A DNA stretch of 64,000 nucleotides from JAISFI01 sp031553775 (GCA_031553775.1 JAVBLA010000019.1:1-64000); one strand, 5' to 3'. Numbered from the stretch's first letter, positions 47,401 to 56,851 are shown. Translations and numbers: made by a program. Notes: generated by a model not told the origin, from the letters alone.

Positions 47401-50400
47401 AAATCCGGCTGCTGCAAGACATTTTCGCTTGATATCAAAGCTTAATAATGCATTGTATGCAACTAATGGGGGAAATGGGGTCAATACTTCAAACTCAACA
47501 AACAGGTCGAGAAGTACTGTTGAAATTCAAATGAATGCCGTTGCGGCGACTACTACTATTACTACGATATTCAATGAAGACATGGAATTGGTTTCCAATT
47601 ATTGGCCTGTAAATAATATTACCAATAACCCATTTGAAGGCCTCCCTTCTTTACCAGTTCCCGAGTACGGTTTGGAAGAAGATTTTTCTCCCAGTGTAAA
47701 AAATCAAACCACTGGTGTCTGGGAGCATACAGACGCGACCGACTACTTCCCGGTAGGCTATGCCCGTTCAGGAACAGAAGATGCCCGTTTGTATCACGAT
47801 TACTATTCTTCCGGAAATGCCGACGAATTTGGTTTTTACTTTGTTCGTCTTAACAATGGAGGCCGGTTGTATACCTATTCCCGTACTGCTACAGCACCTG
47901 CTGCTAATTCCCTTTATCAAGTCACTTACTGGTCAAGATCCAGTACTTATACGGGCTTGGAACCCGATCCGATACCTTATTTGCAAACGCAAACAAAAGG
48001 AACTTCAGAGATCGGTGCTATTGGGCAGTTAACTGCGACTAATATAGGAACAGGGGTTCCTCCCTTGACCTCCTTGACTCCTAATTCCTGGACTGCTTAC
48101 TCTTCTCCTCCTACCCGAATACCACAAACTTTGTTTAATCCTTTGGAACAACAGAACAATCCGGATCGTTGGGAATTTATGGGATTCAATTTCGTGAATG
48201 GAGGCACCTTGCAACAAAGTGTATTTATAACTGTCGATAACTTAGTTAAAGATGGGAAAGATATCAATCAATGGGACCAGGTTCAGTATTTGGATATAGA
48301 TAACCTGAATATTACCATGTTGGGAGCGGAAAATGGCCGTGCTTTCAATTACAAAGAAAACAATACTCCGCAACAAGTACATGAGTCTACTCAGGTGATA
48401 TACACCAAGATGAATGAATCCAATGAATTGCAGGCTATGACAACCGGCTATAATTACTATCGTTGGCATGTGGATGAATTAGATTTTAATGGCTTGAGTT
48501 TTGCAAATACCACCGGTTTGAACCGTTCTTTCCGGGGACTCTTCAAATATGGAGGCGATGCCGCCGGAGCCCGAAAAATAACATTTATTCCTTCTGAAGT
48601 CTTGCAACATCAATACAGTGAAGGTCAGCGGATCACAATTACCTGTGATGCATCCAATTATACGGATTATACTACAACAAGCACTCAGTTTACGGAGCCT
48701 ACCCTGTCTTTCCGGAATCATTTTGAAATGCGTCCTGCTTGGGAAAGCGCCCAAAACATAAATAATGCATTGGCTAATAATGGGGTACTCGAGTATGTGG
48801 AATTGGAAGCGCCGATTGGAGCTGCAAATAATGGTACCCGTTTGCGTCTCACTCCTCAGTACTATATTGATAATTATTATATAGCAACCGCAGGGAATGA
48901 AAAAGATGAGGCTAATCTAAATCGGGCAACTCGCTTTTATTGGGTAAGATACAGGGATGGATCTCAGTACCCATTAAATAACGAAAGTTGGAAAAATGCA
49001 TTACCTGCTAACGTTGGTACTGGAGCTAATAGGACCGTTTTACGTATTGCGGATGGAGGTACTGCGCCATTTACCTATGCTACGAGTGATGCGGCAGGTT
49101 CTTCATACAAATACCTGCAAATTGACAATTCTAATAGAACTGCAACTAATTATTCCATTCAAGCCGGTCAAACCGAATATTTTGATTGTTATGTAAGAGC
49201 TGGTAGTACAGGTGATTATAAGAGAATTGCCCGCTTCAAAGTAACATACGTCGATAAAAGCCTGGCAGGTCCCTTACCTGAAAACCGTGGAGGTTATACC
49301 CCTGATGCGGACCTTTGGTCAGTCCGGACCAATAAGAAAATGATTGCCCAGTTAACTTTTGATCAGACAGAAAACAGGTACAATATGGGAGTTAAACCCT
49401 TGGGTTTGAAAGAAACGTCGTACGGTTTTACAGATCCCACTAAGTTTGCAACCGGAGAAACCGCTAATGGAACTCACGACCATCACCGGGCTCCCTACTG
49501 GAGTGAATATGGATTTCCGAGAATGATCGGTAATGGTTCCAATACGGCTGCGGATAATACCAACGGAGGAGGAACTAATTCCTATGGTTGGTCAGCTTTC
49601 AATACTACCACTCCTGGTATTATGGACAGGACATTCATTCAAACCGGGAAAACGGGGAATATGCTATATGTGGATGCTGCTGATTTGCCAGGTACTTTTG
49701 CAGCCCTCGATATCAATGAAGCGCTTTGTCCGGGTACGGAATTGTATTTCTCCGCTTGGATTGTCAACCTGAATAACGGCTCTGAAACAAGTGCCGATAA
49801 TGTTCAGTCGACTGCCTCTCGCCCTAATTTAGTGTTTTTGTTGAAAGATAAAGCTACGGATACTCCTATCAAGTATTTTTATACAGGGGATATCGGATAC
49901 CTTGGAACTTCTACGTCCGATCCTTTAAGAAGTCGTTGGAATCAGGTGGCCTTTAGCTTCAAGGTGCCGGAATATTATGTGAACCAACAAGCGAATCTGA
50001 CACTCGAAATCCGAAACAACGGTTTGACAACTACCGGTAATGATTTCGCTATTGACGAGGTATGTATTTACCGTTCCAATCCGGGGGTGGAAGCTAAACG
50101 AACTGTTCAAACATTCTGTAAGCCGGATGGAAATATTGAAAATGCCTCTCCTTTGGAAATGTTAGTTGATGTGGACTTGTCACAATTGGCATTAACAGGA
50201 TCGGAAGGTAAAACAACGAAACTTTATTTCCGCTTCTTAGATGATATGGGTGTTACTTTTCCGGATAAAAAAAACGGAGAGGTTTATCCGGATAACGAAT
50301 TTAATGCAAGCGATACGGAAAATCATATTTATCTCAATGAAGGACTTTATCAGGACGATACGAATGTTGAAAATAGATATGCTTATGGCACAATAATATT

Positions 50401-53400
50401 GAATGGACAGAATAATATTCAGGGAACCGATACCATTGTTGCTTTTGATAAGTTGATAGGTTTTGATAAGGCCAACACTGCTATTACCGGTCACGTTTAT
50501 TTCAAACAATCCATTCCGGCTAATTTGGTGAATTCCCATGGACAAGGTATATTCCGTGTGTATGTAGCCGAATCGGGAGCCGCTCTGTTGAGTCCGAAAT
50601 GTGCCGGAGAAGCTTCTTTTGAGGTGCGTTATGACAGCGCCCATTTTAAGGTCATGATTGAAGGTACTACAGAGGCGATTAATCTGGAAGATCTGCTGGT
50701 TTGTACAAATAGTACGGTAAATATCAGTGCGCAGACTTTCGATCCTATAAATCCAGGCCGGAAGTTGTATACTGTGTACGATTGGTATTACGGACCGATA
50801 GATACAAAGGATACGGAAGCCGTTGAATACAACGATGATGCGGATTTTGACCCGACTCTTAATTTTGTGGGCTTAAACGAGATGGAAGTTAATGAATACT
50901 TTATTCGGGAGGACCTGAAAAACTTCAGGTCAAAATACCCGGAGGGAGGACTTCCTGTTACCATTCCTCAGCAGGAGGATGCAGATCTGCTTGCGCGGAT
51001 TGGATATTATGTTGATAATGGATTGGTTGTTTTATATCAACCCGGTCTGCCTCTTTATCTTAGTTCTATGGCGCCTTATTATATAACGGCTATTCCAATT
51101 GAACAGGCTTATGAAATGAAGTCTGATGGTTCCGGACCTGATCTGTCTAAACCGCTCAGGATTTGCACCAGTCCGGCAGAGGTTCGCATTCAAGCGACTT
51201 CCTGGGGGTCTGTTCTGAAGTATGGAGAGGTGACTGACAATGGACTTCCTGTCAAAAACTATCCGGATTTTGAAAGCAATCTGGATTATGAATACACTGT
51301 TCGTTTGCCGGAGAAAATAGATAATGTAAATGTGAATGACGTATTTGTAGTGCCTTTCTTGTATTTTGATGAGGTAAGCAAGGCTGCAGTCGATCTGGTC
51401 AGGGTGGACGGTAATTATGTCAATGCAGTAGATAATGCAGAAGGAATTAAATTGGCAGGAGTTCATATAGGAGTGATTGACAAGAACAAGCCCAATCAAT
51501 TGGATTCATTGCATACAGTCAAAAATACAAGAAGACCGGAAGTGAAAGTAGACGATAATAATAATGTTATTAGCATTGAAATAGTAGAGATTGAGCCTGT
51601 TGATAAAAGAACCTATTGGGACCTGGATTTTGAAAAAGCCAAAATGCTCTTCTTTAAATCTTATCCTCTGATATGGAATTCTTACAATTACTATCATGCA
51701 ACACCGGCACATCCGCTAAATCCTGATTATGAGCATACGCTGGAAGATGAAGGTAATCCTTATCCGATAGGGACTCTTTTAGGTGGTGTTCCTTTGGATA
51801 ATAATAAAATTGCTTTGGAAGTGAAAGCAAGTAGTGTACTTTCGTTAAATGACAATGTGCAATTAAACCCAAATCTAAAGAATAAGTTGACAACTACGGA
51901 TGGCAAATTCAAACCGGGCAGTATTTATGAATTCCGTTTGAGGGTAACTGCCGACGAGGATTTTGCCAATGGAGGTATTGTGGAGTGTGACAAAGAATTT
52001 TTCTTCAAACTCAAAGTAGTTCCAAATACAGTATACTGGGCTGGAACCGGAGCTCTTAACTCTGATTCGTGGCATGATGACAAGAACTGGAAATCTACAC
52101 CGGATGGTACGGGCTCTGCTTTTGCTCCGCTTCGCCCCACAAGTGTGGTACTTTTGAATGGGATGGATAAATATCCGATGTTGAAAGCGATAGAATATTA
52201 TGAGAATGACGCGCCGCCTTCTGCTGTTGACGAAATTATGCATACAGTTAAACTGACTGTTACAATAGATGAAAACGGTAAAGCTACACCGATACCAGGT
52301 GCTCCCGAGACCAAATACATCGAATTTGATAAAAACTGGGAACCGAATACTGTTTCTGAAATTTATTTCCAGAAGGGTAGCGAATTAGGACGTCCCGATT
52401 TATTGACTTACGATGGAGCAAAAGTAGATTTAGAAGTAAATACTGCTCAATGGTATGGCTTATCTGCTCCTTTGCGCGATATGTATTCCGGCGATTATAT
52501 GTTCCCTTATGCAAATCCTTTGACGGAAATGCGTTTGTATAATACTTCAAGCCCTCAATCCGGGGCAACCTATACAGAATGGACCCTGCCATTCAATAAA
52601 ACGATAGAGCCTTTAACACCCGGTATGGGGTATAGTGCCAAAGTAGGCGCTCTTTATTATAATGAAGTTTCCGATGCAGGGGCTGTAGCAGCCTCCAGAG
52701 ATTCCAGAGACAAAGCACAATGGATGTTTCCACAAACAAAAATGACGTTTAATTTCTATCATGAGCTTACCAAGAAGTTACAGCCAAAAACGGAAACGAT
52801 ACTTCCCGGAGGACGTGATTATGGAAGCCGTTTTGCTTATGAGGAAACTATGACGGACGAATATCTGGTAGAACTTCCTACAGGTAGAACAACAAAAGGG
52901 GAAGAAGTGGTTGTAGGAAACCCGTTGATGTCTCATATTGATTTCGAAAAGTTCTATGATGTAAACAAAGATGTAATAATTCAGTCATTTAAGATATTGA
53001 CAAACGGTGACGATTTCCCGACTTACTCTGAAACTGATGATGTAGTCGCAACAGGTGGTTTAACTGCTAAGTCTATTCCCCCGATGCAAACATTTATTGT
53101 AACTACAAAGGATGGATATTCGGGAGTTGGAAAACTGAAGATTACTAAGGAAATGAGTGTGACATACCCAACATCCAAACTTCGTTCGTTCGAACAGGTA
53201 AGTAATATATTGCGTATAACTACTCATAAAGATACTTACTCGAGTGAAGCCGTTGTCGCTTTTTCCAATCAGTCGGATAATGGTTATGTATTGGGTGAAG
53301 ATACCCGGCGGATGTTGGTTTCTGATTTGCAGGTATCACCCAGTGTCTTTACAATTGCAGATGGCATGTATTTGGATATCAACCGGATGAAAGAAGTCGC

Positions 53401-53869
53401 CGGAAGCATTCCAATCGGTATCATGACCAGCAACAAAGGTTTTACTCAGCTTCGTATTACAGGGTTCAATTCGATATCAGGATCTTACGACTGGTTCTTT
53501 AAAGATACGGAAAAATCGAGTATGGTTCCGGTAGGCGATAGCGATTCTTTCGAATATTCTTTCGACAATACGGAAGGTGATCTGATTGGTCGTTTTTATT
53601 TGATTGCGCAGCAGAATACATCCATAGACGTCATTTCAAAAGAAAAAATATCAGTCTACATACAAAATCATGTGATTCATGCTCTTTCCTCCGATGGAAG
53701 CGAAATAACGGAGTTGATGCTTTACCGGCCGGATGGACAGCAAGTATATCATGCTAAAGATACGGGTAAGTCGCATTGTGAAATCCCTGTATCCGATGTT
53801 CATCAGGTGTTAATTGTCAAAGCGAAGACTATGAATGCCTCCAGTATAACTAAAGTTTCAAATCAATAA
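44447..53869 (+). CDS. Giant (3140 aa) T9SS-exported repeat protein, putative adhesin
   Basis: Signal peptide (KNIFVLSLLLLVTVSGWCEV), then three tandem repeats of about 405-440 residues (about 22-427, 428-867, 868-1290). Each repeat has a ricin-type beta-trefoil-like part (GGSEPGWYYIQNRGTGKYM) and a second beta part ending in a MDIDNL-type strand. Residues about 1290-2525 contain further beta modules, one like a carbohydrate-binding jelly roll (ELYFSAWIVNLNNGSETS, FAIDEVCIYRSNP). Residues about 2525-2735 hold an NW/APLR module shared with the second giant, and the end is a T9SS sorting domain (ELMLYRPDGQQVYHAKD). No enzyme motif seen. Surface lectin-like adhesion is inferred. The small gene follows by 14 bp. 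Confidence 0.88.
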   Translation: MKKNIFVLSLLLLVTVSGWCEVTYRPYNLRIKQNSGHPIPNLSPSWMVDGGTAVALGASANPTGKSDDWYFIPVGGSEPGWYYIQNRGTGKYMTSTGAGNLTLVDISTPSGDAMKWRLVKTQAYDVNSSPGTNPTNNPGVARHFRLVSKNNVVILKNGGNASTVIPGNSIAAGTYATVEILMASSNKNYEQATVYNQDMELVSNYWAISNTETNYPVMPAYTTNIDFSLNAVPANHIKEQDYFPVGYSRTIADLFNVRLCYSASSSGTDKGYYFVRIKNGGKLYAGIRTTGVPNTTSTYEVKYRTRVSTSDGQAPVYLPYVFKQDGTTPSSATAVGQLTALSVQNNIAPTQLIPYSSPPTPITVSSYATTGSEDPVKWNDVSFSYQNSDGLTQSVFCTFDNLFKNTIDSDVYMDIDNFIVSLTENWSSNYDYRNYTLRFKQNGGAPITAGNNYIRSYGKYGIEMGAANDLQGMTDAWNFVSVGADEPGWYYIRNAQQGTYLKEMTSLEINLDLGELPSSPELKNKYKWRIIKTKAYDASLTPGSDPTNNPGVARHFKIVSYSGNILHKQGTGGLRISAPATVNSNSLSNMVEIMTKVTSNIKEISTIYNEDMELVSNYTPLAIDVTTFPALPKTTEGDFSEVQVGGVATEYFPIGFDRSSKANVRLIHNYKSSNSPGIQLSYGFYFLRVLNQGRIFAGARTPTAPGANAIFEVSYWGRTTYKNEAEATDLKNKRQLANGTVAADGTTGATYAVGQITSKDVPTGSSIPQIPPIPPAVNSSGYTYSVAPVPYNPTFWADLSSPDETKNIKDDPWQWEFQKFSYKSSTASAQNKFITVDNLFSPAVNPGDTVFMDIDNLKITLVESWQRAYPFHNYNIRMKANTGALTGNASWLNANGNALSLVASTTNGVGTDDWQFVPVGGDEPGWYYIRSANNTASYLRDNGSANAATLANLIVGNDAFKWRLFKTTAYQAASTQPAAQIDPTSNPAAARHFRLISKLNNALYATNGGNGVNTSNSTNRSRSTVEIQMNAVAATTTITTIFNEDMELVSNYWPVNNITNNPFEGLPSLPVPEYGLEEDFSPSVKNQTTGVWEHTDATDYFPVGYARSGTEDARLYHDYYSSGNADEFGFYFVRLNNGGRLYTYSRTATAPAANSLYQVTYWSRSSTYTGLEPDPIPYLQTQTKGTSEIGAIGQLTATNIGTGVPPLTSLTPNSWTAYSSPPTRIPQTLFNPLEQQNNPDRWEFMGFNFVNGGTLQQSVFITVDNLVKDGKDINQWDQVQYLDIDNLNITMLGAENGRAFNYKENNTPQQVHESTQVIYTKMNESNELQAMTTGYNYYRWHVDELDFNGLSFANTTGLNRSFRGLFKYGGDAAGARKITFIPSEVLQHQYSEGQRITITCDASNYTDYTTTSTQFTEPTLSFRNHFEMRPAWESAQNINNALANNGVLEYVELEAPIGAANNGTRLRLTPQYYIDNYYIATAGNEKDEANLNRATRFYWVRYRDGSQYPLNNESWKNALPANVGTGANRTVLRIADGGTAPFTYATSDAAGSSYKYLQIDNSNRTATNYSIQAGQTEYFDCYVRAGSTGDYKRIARFKVTYVDKSLAGPLPENRGGYTPDADLWSVRTNKKMIAQLTFDQTENRYNMGVKPLGLKETSYGFTDPTKFATGETANGTHDHHRAPYWSEYGFPRMIGNGSNTAADNTNGGGTNSYGWSAFNTTTPGIMDRTFIQTGKTGNMLYVDAADLPGTFAALDINEALCPGTELYFSAWIVNLNNGSETSADNVQSTASRPNLVFLLKDKATDTPIKYFYTGDIGYLGTSTSDPLRSRWNQVAFSFKVPEYYVNQQANLTLEIRNNGLTTTGNDFAIDEVCIYRSNPGVEAKRTVQTFCKPDGNIENASPLEMLVDVDLSQLALTGSEGKTTKLYFRFLDDMGVTFPDKKNGEVYPDNEFNASDTENHIYLNEGLYQDDTNVENRYAYGTIILNGQNNIQGTDTIVAFDKLIGFDKANTAITGHVYFKQSIPANLVNSHGQGIFRVYVAESGAALLSPKCAGEASFEVRYDSAHFKVMIEGTTEAINLEDLLVCTNSTVNISAQTFDPINPGRKLYTVYDWYYGPIDTKDTEAVEYNDDADFDPTLNFVGLNEMEVNEYFIREDLKNFRSKYPEGGLPVTIPQQEDADLLARIGYYVDNGLVVLYQPGLPLYLSSMAPYYITAIPIEQAYEMKSDGSGPDLSKPLRICTSPAEVRIQATSWGSVLKYGEVTDNGLPVKNYPDFESNLDYEYTVRLPEKIDNVNVNDVFVVPFLYFDEVSKAAVDLVRVDGNYVNAVDNAEGIKLAGVHIGVIDKNKPNQLDSLHTVKNTRRPEVKVDDNNNVISIEIVEIEPVDKRTYWDLDFEKAKMLFFKSYPLIWNSYNYYHATPAHPLNPDYEHTLEDEGNPYPIGTLLGGVPLDNNKIALEVKASSVLSLNDNVQLNPNLKNKLTTTDGKFKPGSIYEFRLRVTADEDFANGGIVECDKEFFFKLKVVPNTVYWAGTGALNSDSWHDDKNWKSTPDGTGSAFAPLRPTSVVLLNGMDKYPMLKAIEYYENDAPPSAVDEIMHTVKLTVTIDENGKATPIPGAPETKYIEFDKNWEPNTVSEIYFQKGSELGRPDLLTYDGAKVDLEVNTAQWYGLSAPLRDMYSGDYMFPYANPLTEMRLYNTSSPQSGATYTEWTLPFNKTIEPLTPGMGYSAKVGALYYNEVSDAGAVAASRDSRDKAQWMFPQTKMTFNFYHELTKKLQPKTETILPGGRDYGSRFAYEETMTDEYLVELPTGRTTKGEEVVVGNPLMSHIDFEKFYDVNKDVIIQSFKILTNGDDFPTYSETDDVVATGGLTAKSIPPMQTFIVTTKDGYSGVGKLKITKEMSVTYPTSKLRSFEQVSNILRITTHKDTYSSEAVVAFSNQSDNGYVLGEDTRRMLVSDLQVSPSVFTIADGMYLDINRMKEVAGSIPIGIMTSNKGFTQLRITGFNSISGSYDWFFKDTEKSSMVPVGDSDSFEYSFDNTEGDLIGRFYLIAQQNTSIDVISKEKISVYIQNHVIHALSSDGSEITELMLYRPDGQQVYHAKDTGKSHCEIPVSDVHQVLIVKAKTMNASSITKVSNQ
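44507..48317 (+). repeat. Three tandem coding repeats (about 1.2-1.3 kb each) in the giant protein
   Basis: Approximate units 44507-45727, 45728-47047 and 47048-48317. Matching protein blocks in the same order in all three: YNLRIKQN / YTLRFKQN / YNIRMKAN; GSEPGWYYI / ADEPGWYYI / GDEPGWYYI; DPTNNPGVARHF in the second with close variants in the other two; DMELVSNY in all; DYFPVGYSR / EYFPIGFDR / DYFPVGYAR; MDIDNF / MDIDNL / LDIDNL. DNA identity is only partial, so the duplications are old. Confidence 0.8.
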
Positions 53870-53883
53870 CCCGAGGAAAGTCA

Positions 53884-54345
53884 ATGAAGAATAAAATTAT
53901 AATATGGATGTTCCTGTTTGTGATGGGAACTTCACGGGTTGCATATCCTCAGGACTTCCCATCATTATTGATTGATATTCCAACCAACAATGGGGATTCC
54001 CATGATGGGCATGATGATTGTTGCAATCACAGCCATACGGAAGAGTCCTTTATTTTGCGAAGCTATATCCCGGATGATTATATGCCCTTTGCTTATTGCC
54101 CATATCATACGAATCAACAATTGGATCAACTAACAGGAAAGTGTCCGGTTTTGGGTTGTAATTATGTTTATGATGTTGATAATGGTGCGGTAGGTACAGA
54201 TGATATTCCTGCCGGTGATGCGCTGTGGATATCCTACCTCTGCATTCTTTCGTATTTGTTATTAAACAATAAAAAACACCTGAAAAACCGCTTAACTAAG
54301 TCTTTTTTTGTACTTTTGCGGCTTGAAAACCAAAAGGATAAATAA
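53884..54345 (+). CDS. Small exported protein with Cys/His cluster and P-x-G-D membrane tail
   Basis: 153 residues, not a recognised family. It has a signal peptide (IIIWMFLFVMGTSRVAYPQ) and a His/Cys-rich section (GDSHDGHDDCCNHSH). YCPYH followed 11 residues later by GKCPVLGC recalls the heavy-metal-binding domain pattern Y-x-CPMH...GxCPxCG. It ends with IPAGDALWISYLCILSYLLL and a basic tail KKHLKNRLTK. That P-x-G-D/hydrophobic/basic ending looks like a C-terminal sorting or anchoring signal (PEP-CTERM or PID-CTERM-like). The start is 14 bp after the giant gene, so they form an operon. The last 12 codons overlap the topA promoter, and only 3 bp separate its stop from topA. Confidence 0.75.
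   Translation: MKNKIIIWMFLFVMGTSRVAYPQDFPSLLIDIPTNNGDSHDGHDDCCNHSHTEESFILRSYIPDDYMPFAYCPYHTNQQLDQLTGKCPVLGCNYVYDVDNGAVGTDDIPAGDALWISYLCILSYLLLNNKKHLKNRLTKSFFVLLRLENQKDK
54311..54318 (+). promoter_or_regulatory. -7 promoter element of topA inside the small upstream gene
   Basis: TACTTTTG, matching TAnnTTTG, 31 bp before the topA ATG at 54349. It lies within the final codons of the small exported protein gene. A -33 element is not clear. Confidence 0.5.
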
Positions 54346-54348
54346 GAG

Positions 54349-56667
54349 ATGCAAAAAAATCTGGTTATTGTAGAATCTCCGGCTAAGGCCAAAACAATAG
54401 AGAAATTCCTGGGTGACGATTTTAAAGTACTTTCAAGTTACGGACACATCCGGGACTTGAAAGCCAAAGAATTCGGTATCGATACTGCCAATAACTATAA
54501 ACCGGCTTATGTAATTCCATCCGATAAAAAAGAACTGGTTTCTAAATTGAAGAAGGAAGCCAAAGATGCGTCTATGGTGTGGCTTGCATCCGATGAAGAC
54601 CGGGAAGGAGAAGCTATTTCATGGCATCTTTTTGAGGCTTTGCAGTTGGATAAAGACAAAACCAAACGCATCGTTTTTCACGAGATTACAAAAAATGCCA
54701 TTTTGCACGCCATAGAGAATCCCCGCGATATAGATTTTAATTTAGTCGATGCGCAACAGGCGCGGCGGGTACTGGACCGGATCGTGGGATTTGAGTTATC
54801 TCCTATTTTGTGGCGGAAAATCAAACCGGCGTTGTCGGCAGGAAGGGTGCAATCGGTAGCCGTACGGCTCATCGTGGAAAGGGAACGGGAAATCAATCAG
54901 TTCCAGTCCGAAGCGTCTTACCGGATAACAGCCGTTTTTGAAATCCCCGGAGAAACGGCAGTCCTGAATGCAGAACTGGCACGCCGGATCAAAACAAAAG
55001 AAGAGGCAATGGCGCTGTTTGAGCAATTGAAAAATGCAGTTTTTACCATCAATGATATTACTACCAAACCGGTGAAGAAATCACCGGCAGCACCGTTTAC
55101 CACTTCTACACTGCAACAGGAAGCTGCCCGGAAACTCGGGTTTTCGGTTTCGCAGACGATGATTGTCGCACAAAAACTGTATGAATCCGGGCATATCACA
55201 TATATGCGTACCGACTCGGTCAATCTCTCGTCGCTGGCAATCAATACATCCAAATCGGAGATCACTACGGCATACGGCGAAAAATATCTCAAAACCAGAC
55301 AGTTCCAGACGAAAACAAAAGGGGCACAGGAAGCGCACGAAGCGATCCGGCCGACCTACATGAGCAATCATACTATCAAAGGAACCGCTCAGGAACAAAG
55401 ATTGTACGAGTTGATCTGGAAGCGGACCATTGCTTCACAGATGGCAGATGCCGAACTGGAACGGACTACGGTGACCATCGGTATCAGCAGTAACCGGGAA
55501 GAAAAATTCCAGGCAGTGGGAGAAGTGATCAAATTCGACGGATTCCTGCATGTATACCTGGAAAGTAATGATGAAGATAGTACAGAGGAAGAAAGTGTAA
55601 TCTTGCCTCCCCTGAAAATAGATATGCAATTGCCTTTGAAAGAAGCAATAGCTACAGAACGGTTTACCCAACGTCCCCCGCGATACAGCGAAGCCAGCCT
55701 GGTACGCCGGATGGAAGAACTGGGAATCGGCCGGCCGTCGACTTATGCGCCTACAATTTCTACGATTCAGAACCGGGAATATGTTGTTAAAGGAGATAAA
55801 CCGGGTGAGGAACGGCAGTATAACGTACTTTCGTTATCCAATGGAAAAATACAGGACAAGACCTTGAAAGAAACGGTGGGCTCCGACAAAAGCAAACTGC
55901 TGCCTACCGATATAGGTATTGTGGTCAATGACTTCCTGGCTGAACATTTTCCTTCTATCCTGGATTATGGTTTTACCGCTAATGTGGAAAAAGAATTCGA
56001 TAATATAGCGGAAGGAAAAGAAGAGTGGACCAAAGCCATCGATGATTTTTACAAAGAATTTCATCCGATAGTGGAACAAACTTCTGCTACCAAAACAGAA
56101 TATAAAGTAGGAGAGAGGGTGCTGGGCAAAGACCCGAAAACAGGTCGCCCGGTTTCGGTAAAGATCGGCCGCTTCGGTCCCCTGGTACAAATCGGGCATG
56201 CCGACGAGGAAGAAAAACCCTTGTTCGCCTCCCTGATGAAAGGGCAATCGATCGAAACGATCTCTCTGGAAGAAGCCTTGAAATTGTTCGAACTGCCCCG
56301 ATTGGTAGGGGAATTGAATGGCAAACCGGTAACTGCCGGTATTGGTCGCTTCGGCCCGTTTGTTAAATATGAAAATACATTTGTATCTATCCCCAAAAGC
56401 TTGAATCCATTTACCGTTACCGTTGAGGATGCTGATCTTTTGCTGAAAGAAAAGAAAGCAAAAGAAGAACAGAAGTTTATCAAAACTTTCGATAACGATC
56501 CGGAAACACAAGTTCTTAACGGCCGTTATGGTCCTTACATCGTTAGTAAAGGTGCAAACTATAAAATACCAAAAGGGAAAATACCGGCAGAATTAACATA
56601 CGACGATTGCATGGAAATTGTCCGGAATACACCGGAAAAAGAAGGGAAGAAGAAATCGAAGAAATAA
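54349..56667 (+). CDS. topA: DNA topoisomerase I (type IA)
   Basis: 772 residues; relaxes negative supercoils by single-strand passage. The Toprim domain begins NLVIVESPAKAKTIEKFLG with the catalytic Glu and contains LASDEDREGEAISWHLFEAL (D-x-D-x-E). The active-site tyrosine is Tyr285 in SGHITYMRTDSVNLS. Other conserved blocks are RRVLDRIVGFELSPILWRKI, LSAGRVQSVAVRLIVERE and GIGRPSTYAPTISTIQNREY. In place of zinc ribbons the C-terminus has Bacteroidota-type repeats (IGRFGPLVQIG, IGRFGPFVKYE, NGRYGPYIVSKG) and a Lys-rich tail. A housekeeping gene that separates the two adhesin loci. Confidence 0.98.
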   Translation: MQKNLVIVESPAKAKTIEKFLGDDFKVLSSYGHIRDLKAKEFGIDTANNYKPAYVIPSDKKELVSKLKKEAKDASMVWLASDEDREGEAISWHLFEALQLDKDKTKRIVFHEITKNAILHAIENPRDIDFNLVDAQQARRVLDRIVGFELSPILWRKIKPALSAGRVQSVAVRLIVEREREINQFQSEASYRITAVFEIPGETAVLNAELARRIKTKEEAMALFEQLKNAVFTINDITTKPVKKSPAAPFTTSTLQQEAARKLGFSVSQTMIVAQKLYESGHITYMRTDSVNLSSLAINTSKSEITTAYGEKYLKTRQFQTKTKGAQEAHEAIRPTYMSNHTIKGTAQEQRLYELIWKRTIASQMADAELERTTVTIGISSNREEKFQAVGEVIKFDGFLHVYLESNDEDSTEEESVILPPLKIDMQLPLKEAIATERFTQRPPRYSEASLVRRMEELGIGRPSTYAPTISTIQNREYVVKGDKPGEERQYNVLSLSNGKIQDKTLKETVGSDKSKLLPTDIGIVVNDFLAEHFPSILDYGFTANVEKEFDNIAEGKEEWTKAIDDFYKEFHPIVEQTSATKTEYKVGERVLGKDPKTGRPVSVKIGRFGPLVQIGHADEEEKPLFASLMKGQSIETISLEEALKLFELPRLVGELNGKPVTAGIGRFGPFVKYENTFVSIPKSLNPFTVTVEDADLLLKEKKAKEEQKFIKTFDNDPETQVLNGRYGPYIVSKGANYKIPKGKIPAELTYDDCMEIVRNTPEKEGKKKSKK

Positions 56668-56670
56668 AAG

Positions 56671-56707
56671 AATGAGGGGGCACTTCAAAATGCTCCCTCA
56701 TTTTTTT
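56671..56707 (+). terminator. Rho-independent terminator of topA
   Basis: Stem AATGAGGGGGCA (56671-56682) with TGCTCCCTCATT (56691-56702), 12 bp including one G-U pair, followed by a run of seven T residues (56701-56707). It starts four bases after the topA stop. Confidence 0.85.
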
Positions 56708-56751
56708 AAACATACATACTCTAGAATATATTATTTTGTTGTCTATTGGCC

Positions 56752-56813
56752 TAAAAACGTGTTATTTGGGCTTTTTTCAGTAGTGCTTATAAATTTTAAA
56801 GTTCTTATATTCG
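56752..56813 (+). promoter_or_regulatory. araC promoter with shared 30-bp upstream element
   Basis: The element at 56752-56781 begins TAAAAACGT and contains GGGCTTTTTTCAGT. It matches 57821-57850 at 25 of 30 positions by my hand alignment. The putative -7 box TATATTCG (56806-56813, one mismatch to TAnnTTTG) starts 54 bp after the element start, exactly as at the second-giant promoter. Interpreted as an operator for the AraC protein encoded just downstream. Confidence 0.6.
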
Positions 56814-56851
56814 TATTCTATTTCAAAACGAAATAGCCGCCACATCATTAC

